Source of the DNA: Mesodorylaimus sp. YZB2_4
Lineage: Eukaryota > Nematoda > Enoplea > Dorylaimida > Dorylaimidae
DNA: 64,000 nucleotides
Reading direction: 5' to 3'
NCBI GenBank assembly: GCA_030248295.1
Contig: JASANH010000933.1
Span: forward strand, 186,001 to 250,000
Shown one piece after another: positions 59,594-64,000 of this stretch (position 1 is its first letter; the number at the start of each line of letters is the position of its first letter). The notes beneath the pieces were generated by a model. That model searched no databases. It was not told where the DNA came from and was given only the letters and a program-made list of their open reading frames with translations. The position numbers and the translations under genes are program-made.

Positions 59594-59768
59594 GCAACCA
59601 GTCCTGGCAGGCGTAGGAGGGAGGTTGACCGACTGAAGTCGGCGGAACAAAAACTCCGACTGGAGCAGGCAAGTCTTGCGACTATACTTACGGCTGAAAC
59701 ATCAACCCGAGGGGTTTATGTCTTGAGCCAGGGGAAATCACCATGGCCTACCAGGCACGAGGGTTACA
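59594..59768 (+). repeat. repeat family C, copy 3
   Basis: AACCAGTCCTGGCAGGCGTA, ACAAAAACTCCGACTGGAGC, GTCTTGCGACTATACTTACG, ACATCAACCCGAGGGG and CCATGGCCTACCAGGCACGA match copy 2 at 40004 almost base for base, with an extra ACCGACTGAAGTC block. Confidence 0.75.
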
Positions 59769-61114
59769 TATTCCAGAACTCGACTTACGCACAGGGCAGC
59801 TGTAGTCTTGAAAATTACCTCTCATTTAAGCTCAGGAGACTCTAATGAGAAAGCGACATACGTTTAAAATTTTATTTATAGGAGTTTGACGCAATTGCAA
59901 CGATTATTGGCTGTCAAAGCACTTTTGTTTTCTTTCACTAACTCGCAACAATTCATGTCAAAAGAACATCGGCTTTTACTGACCTTTTCAATGGGAAAAA
60001 CTAATTGGAGCAAAGCGAGTGAAAAACTCAAGAGATTTTGTAATTATCAAGAGCGATTCGTGTTACAAGTTTGAGGTGGGCAGATAATGAGGAAAACCTA
60101 TTAATCTCAAGCCTGCGAAATAAAAATTGAAGACGATTTAGCATAAAAAAACTTTGATTTTTCATGTACAGACTTGGCTCAAAGATTTCCTATCTGCTAT
60201 GCCCCAGCCGGCATCTGGAACGCTAGACAATCAAAGCAGCCACATCGCTGGAAAACCTGTACACTGTGGGCTCGAGTACGAGCACTCTCTGAAAGTGTGA
60301 ATGACAAAAATGAGGTTAACTGATGGTTGCAGATTGGCATCGGCTAGCTTTCTGTAAGAAAAAATGTTAGACATCTTTTCAGTAAACATTGGAATCTGGA
60401 TTGGAGTCTGCCGTGGCCAGTGACAAATGGTCACTTTTGGAGAGTGTTGGGGCAGTTGGACGAGCATGCAGTGACCTCCACAACCTCCAAAAAATGGGTT
60501 TCCTCATTCTCTTCCCCACGAGCAGCTCGGTGGTACCTGATAGCCAGGCCAGACGTGCAAGGCCAAGGAGGCCAAGAAATTTTCTGACACGACCACCATT
60601 GCCGAGACACAGCAGGTTTAGGATAAATAAGCCACCTCGACTCCGTCTTCATCGTCGCCTATTCATGCTGATCGGAAATAACCGAGGTAATTTTTCTAGC
60701 ATGCTCTCGCAAGACTTTCTCAATATCCGTAAACAATCAGCATAAACGTGGGAAGTGCCAAGTGCTTACTCAGACGGCACTATTGCTTTGTGATGCAATT
60801 TTTTCTCATTATCAGCTATCTAGCTTTCTTATTTTTTTATCTTCACTGCCTTGGCAGTCGAGGGCTATCTTGCTAAGCAGACGGTGAGCCGTTTGAGAAT
60901 TTGCTGTTACCAGATTCGAGAAGATAGAAGCTGAAAAAAACCTGAAGGTACATAGTAGATCTATTGCGATCTGAAAATCGAATGGTTCTGTAATAATAAT
61001 ATGCGAAGTGCGTAAATGCCCAGACCCTCCGTCAATATGCCCCTGCTGTTAGAGAGGATGAGCTGATCCTCATTCAAGTGCTCTCGCGCCATGCATGATA
61101 GAATAGGTGAACTG
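59769..61114. other. intergenic, no supported gene
   Basis: AT-rich; short minus-strand pieces such as GLGIYALRILLLQ at about 61030 might belong to the possible membrane protein to the right, but no splice chain could be built. Confidence 0.35.
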
Positions 61115-61609
61115 TTATGAAAGAACTGACATGACCATGCCTAACCCTAAAAAGTCCCACACTCCAAAACCATTCTTACGTATGTATTTTCCAATGGAGT
61201 TTTTTAAACGTTGCTTAATCAATTTCACACAAGAAAAAGCAAAGATACTTATATCTACGAAGATAAACAAAGAGCAACTGGCCGTAGCTGCTATGTTTTC
61301 TGAGGGAAACCAAAAAGCAGGTTCTTCGCTGCCCACAAACCACTCATAACTCACTGGCTTAATGAAGTGGCGAGCGATAAGCTCCATGATCCGCCTTGGA
61401 GAGGGGAACAAGACTGACCAGATGGCTAGCAGTCGCCATGCAGTCGACAAACCATATGGACTGAGTTTTACTCCAACGTTACCACAACAGGATGAACAGG
61501 ACAATTCAGGGCTCACCTCAAAATCCGACCTATCGGCCAAAAAGGGCTGACGGGTCTGTGGCAGAGTCACTCGAGCTGCACTTCTCTCCAGAGGCAGAAG
61601 GCAATTCAA
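61115..61609 (-). CDS. possible exon(s) of a multi-pass membrane protein
   Basis: The 164-codon minus frame contains YGLSTAWRLLAIWSVLF, a short loop FVGSEEPAFWFP, a hydrophobic stretch SCSLFIFVDISIFAFSCVKL, then KNSIGKYIRKNGFGVWDFLG and LGMVMSVLS. A helix followed by a basic linker and W-D-F-L-G recalls the polycystin-type channel domain (helix, K-rich linker, WN-x-LD), but this is only a shape resemblance. An internal donor GTGAGT at about 61357 and an unspliced stop at the end leave the true exon borders open. It may be a gene remnant. Confidence 0.3.
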   Translation of the reverse strand: MNCLLPLERSAARVTLPQTRQPFLADRSDFEVSPELSCSSCCGNVGVKLSPYGLSTAWRLLAIWSVLFPSPRRIMELIARHFIKPVSYEWFVGSEEPAFWFPSENIAATASCSLFIFVDISIFAFSCVKLIKQRLKNSIGKYIRKNGFGVWDFLGLGMVMSVLS

Positions 61610-63751
61610 AACCTATTCTTTCAACCAAAAATAGTCACTCGGCCTCGATCTCACTCTGGATGTCGTACAGTCTCCACCGGGAGAGTTAGTCAGCTCTGTG
61701 AACCAGAACCAGTGTGGGACGCTTACAGCCAAAGTGGGCGTTCCTGTTTTACCAGCACCGAAAGACAGAGCGCCCGAGGTGAAGGGGCATCTAAAGAAAT
61801 GCTACACCTGGTCGTGAATGGACACTAGCTGGTATGTGCGCAGTGAGCATGTATGGCAGAACCCACTCATATCAGTTATGATAATCTATGAGTTATGAAG
61901 CGCAATGACATTGATAAGCTTTGCGATGACCCCTCATGCGAGTCCAGGAAGGAGACATGCCAGACTTGCATGAAATATGATTGCCCAGACTCTGGAGCGA
62001 CATGTATTCCTGCATTAACGATGGTATACATTTTGCACTTATTGATCGTTATGCAGCTGTACGAAGGATAAGGCCCACCGGGTGTATCTACGGTATTATG
62101 CAGCCTTGAATAGGATCTGCTGGTAGGTGCCAGTGAGTGCTATAGGTCTTGTTGAACCCCATAAATCCATCAATTGCATGGTGCGGAAACCCTGGCCCTT
62201 TTCCCCACACCCATATCATGTTGCCTCCATTTTTCAAATCTGTCGTCATGAAGGTTTTATCTCAAGAGACCAGCCACTTCAATATGGCGAGACTGATTGG
62301 TGCGATAATGAGGGCTCTCAAGATTAGGGTCTGGCAAGAGGCCACGGTCAGGACTGGTTAGGCAACTGGCCAGCTGTTGCCGATCAATCATGATGATTCT
62401 GGTCCTGCAGTTTGAGCGCCATGCTAGATGCGTCATTGCTCGCACCATTTCAAGCCTCTTGTCCAAACTCGGCCATTTCGGATAGCACTGAATCACGCAA
62501 CAATCAAAGATGGATTATGACAACAGACTAAATTGAGGAATGACCTAGGCCTTTTGTTAGAACTATTCTTGTTCCGAGGACTGCCGAGTCCTCGTTGTTG
62601 CGGGAAGGAGGCCCAAATGTGGTCGCTGAAGTTTCCTTCCCGCTTGCGTTCAGCATTCGTATCAGGCATGCACACACATCGCAAGCGACAGTTACCATGT
62701 TTTTCGGCGCGCAGTTCGTGAGTTATAGCGGAAATAGGAGAACAGTTCCGGATATCGCCCTTTCACACTCAGGATGGCAAGCTTGCAGTGGTCGAAAGGA
62801 AAAGGATTTCGGAAAATCCTTCAAGGGAACTACACACTGCAGAGAATTACACTGACGCGCAGTTTTTTTAGTGGGCCACATATACTACCTGAAGGGGGAG
62901 GGGGCGGACTTTACCGCTTCCCATGCCCATGGACCATAGGTATAAAGATGACACTCAACTTGGCCCTGTGCGTCCTTAATTCTCGTTTGCAGGGCCGCAA
63001 GGTCAGCACGATTTTACCTGGGCAATGGTCACGTCGAAGACTCATGGTACAGTATTTGTCTCAGGAACAAAAAGTTATTAGTTTCTTAGCGTAAATGAGA
63101 AGCTAACCGTACAAGCGATGCGGCCGCTTGAGAGCGTCATCAGACAATGAAGTAGAACTTAATCATCCTAAGACGCCCCCCTTCCCTGCTCTTCAATCCT
63201 TCATAACAGAAAATTACGTATTGGACACGATGTCCGTCCGGGACAACTAATTGTTGCCTGGACTGTCCTTCAGCTAAATTCAATTAGTTGTAACAAACAT
63301 TTTTTCTGGGACAGTCAGCAGCTTCTTCGTCGATGTATCAGGAATTTTTGGGCACACGATCAGTGCTTACTGCATTATGCAGCGAACCTAACCCAAGTCC
63401 TATTCACGTAACCCCAAGAAACTGTGCAAGCACTCCAGAAACTGGAAAAACCCAACGTGACGTTACTGCGCAGCCTTACGTCTGAACGGTGGTGATGCAT
63501 CTTATCTCATTGGCAGCGTACATGGAAAGTGACGTGCACCCGTGTAATGCCGTACGAGAGAGACTCTCAGACCCGGTTTCTACGCCCGTGACATGAGTAG
63601 GCGGTGTTTATGCCATATTCCACGCGCATTAGACCAAGTGGCAGAATCCGCCTCTTACTCACAAGGCCTGTGTAGTCGAACTAAGGAGCAGGCGTCTGAC
63701 ATTCTTTTCACGCCATTTACTGCTACTATTCTTCCTGTACCCTCTTATACA
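61610..63751. other. intergenic, no supported gene
   Basis: No convincing coding frame. Its right end should hold the promoter or first exon of the EGF-like copy that starts at 63752. Confidence 0.4.
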
Positions 63752-64000
63752 ATGCGTCTGTGCGTGCATGGCCGCTGGCTCAGCGACGTCTGCCGCTGCT
63801 TGGACTTTTGGCAAGGCGAGTCGTGCGAGGTGCGCAATTGCGGAGAATTTGGGACCCGGAACGACACTGATCGCGGTCTGTGTCGATGTCAGGAAGGACA
63901 CGCGGGCGAGTTCTGCCAGTACGAGGTATGCCTTCACAGAGATCAATGGTACTGCAACAACACCAGGAGCACACCCAGCGACAACTGGTTCCAAGAACGT
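63752..64000 (+). CDS. EGF-like membrane protein, second copy, cut by window end
   Basis: ATG at 63752 opens MRLCVHGRWLSDVCRCLDFW, GLCRCQEGHAGEFCQYEVC and NNTRSTPSDNWFQER, running open to the last base. It differs from the minus-strand copy at 31316-32383 at about 7 of 83 residues, all in the first ~35; from RNDTDRG onward the DNA appears identical. The sequence above the ATG also resembles the other copy weakly (ILF-P in the same frame), then diverges. As with copy 1, a signal peptide is expected in an upstream exon. Confidence 0.75.
   Translation, partial: MRLCVHGRWLSDVCRCLDFWQGESCEVRNCGEFGTRNDTDRGLCRCQEGHAGEFCQYEVCLHRDQWYCNNTRSTPSDNWFQER

Noticed and set aside
63659..63994. Minus-strand frame of 111 codons at the right edge
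   Set aside because: Shadow of the plus-strand EGF-like copy; the same shadow exists opposite the first copy.

Overview
The window is animal nuclear DNA. Its genes carry short spliced introns with GT...AG ends and T-rich acceptors (mostly TTTTAG or TTTCAG), separated by long non-coding stretches packed with decayed mobile elements. The intron style, a cluster of single-exon chemoreceptor-like GPCRs of Srsx character, and a Cys-rich secreted protein point to a nematode or a related ecdysozoan. The phylum is an inference; metazoan is certain (Cdk5 activator, Exo70, ABCG, SLC13).

Layout from left to right: the last exon of an FkbM/Star-like methyltransferase-fold gene (to 1152); a 15-exon white-type ABCG transporter (3845-8958) with a DNA transposon and two SINEs in its introns; a 5-exon Cys-rich secreted protein on the minus strand (9074-10220); a single-exon Cdk5 activator p35/p39 homologue on the minus strand (13106-15454); two tandem 13-exon SLC13 transporters (17476-20495 and 20931-23736), the second with a one-base frame break in exon 12; a repeat-rich gap; a 19-exon exocyst EXOC7/Exo70 gene (26787-31172); an EGF-like single-pass membrane protein on the minus strand (31316-32383).

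From 33 kb on, mobile elements and one receptor family dominate. A Mutator-like element (33448-35428) is complete at both ends, with 9-bp target duplications, but its transposase lacks the catalytic core. Five related GPCR genes follow (one truncated on plus; four intact on minus at 42.2, 47.9, 55.1 and 57.9 kb). Between them lie a protein-primed DNA polymerase relic, a LINE relic, several SINEs, and a minus-strand ABCB transporter (50360-53337) that keeps only its C-terminal half intact behind an in-frame TAG. The window ends inside an inverted, nearly identical second copy of the EGF-like gene (63752-64000).

The genes form no operon or pathway. The coherent themes are tandem or inverted duplication followed by decay (SLC13, GPCRs, EGF-like gene, ABCB), and three families of short interspersed repeats, two of them with tRNA-like heads, shared by introns and intergenic DNA across the whole window. 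Exon joins below were built by hand from splice signals, reading frame and family similarity, and the frame was checked through each join.
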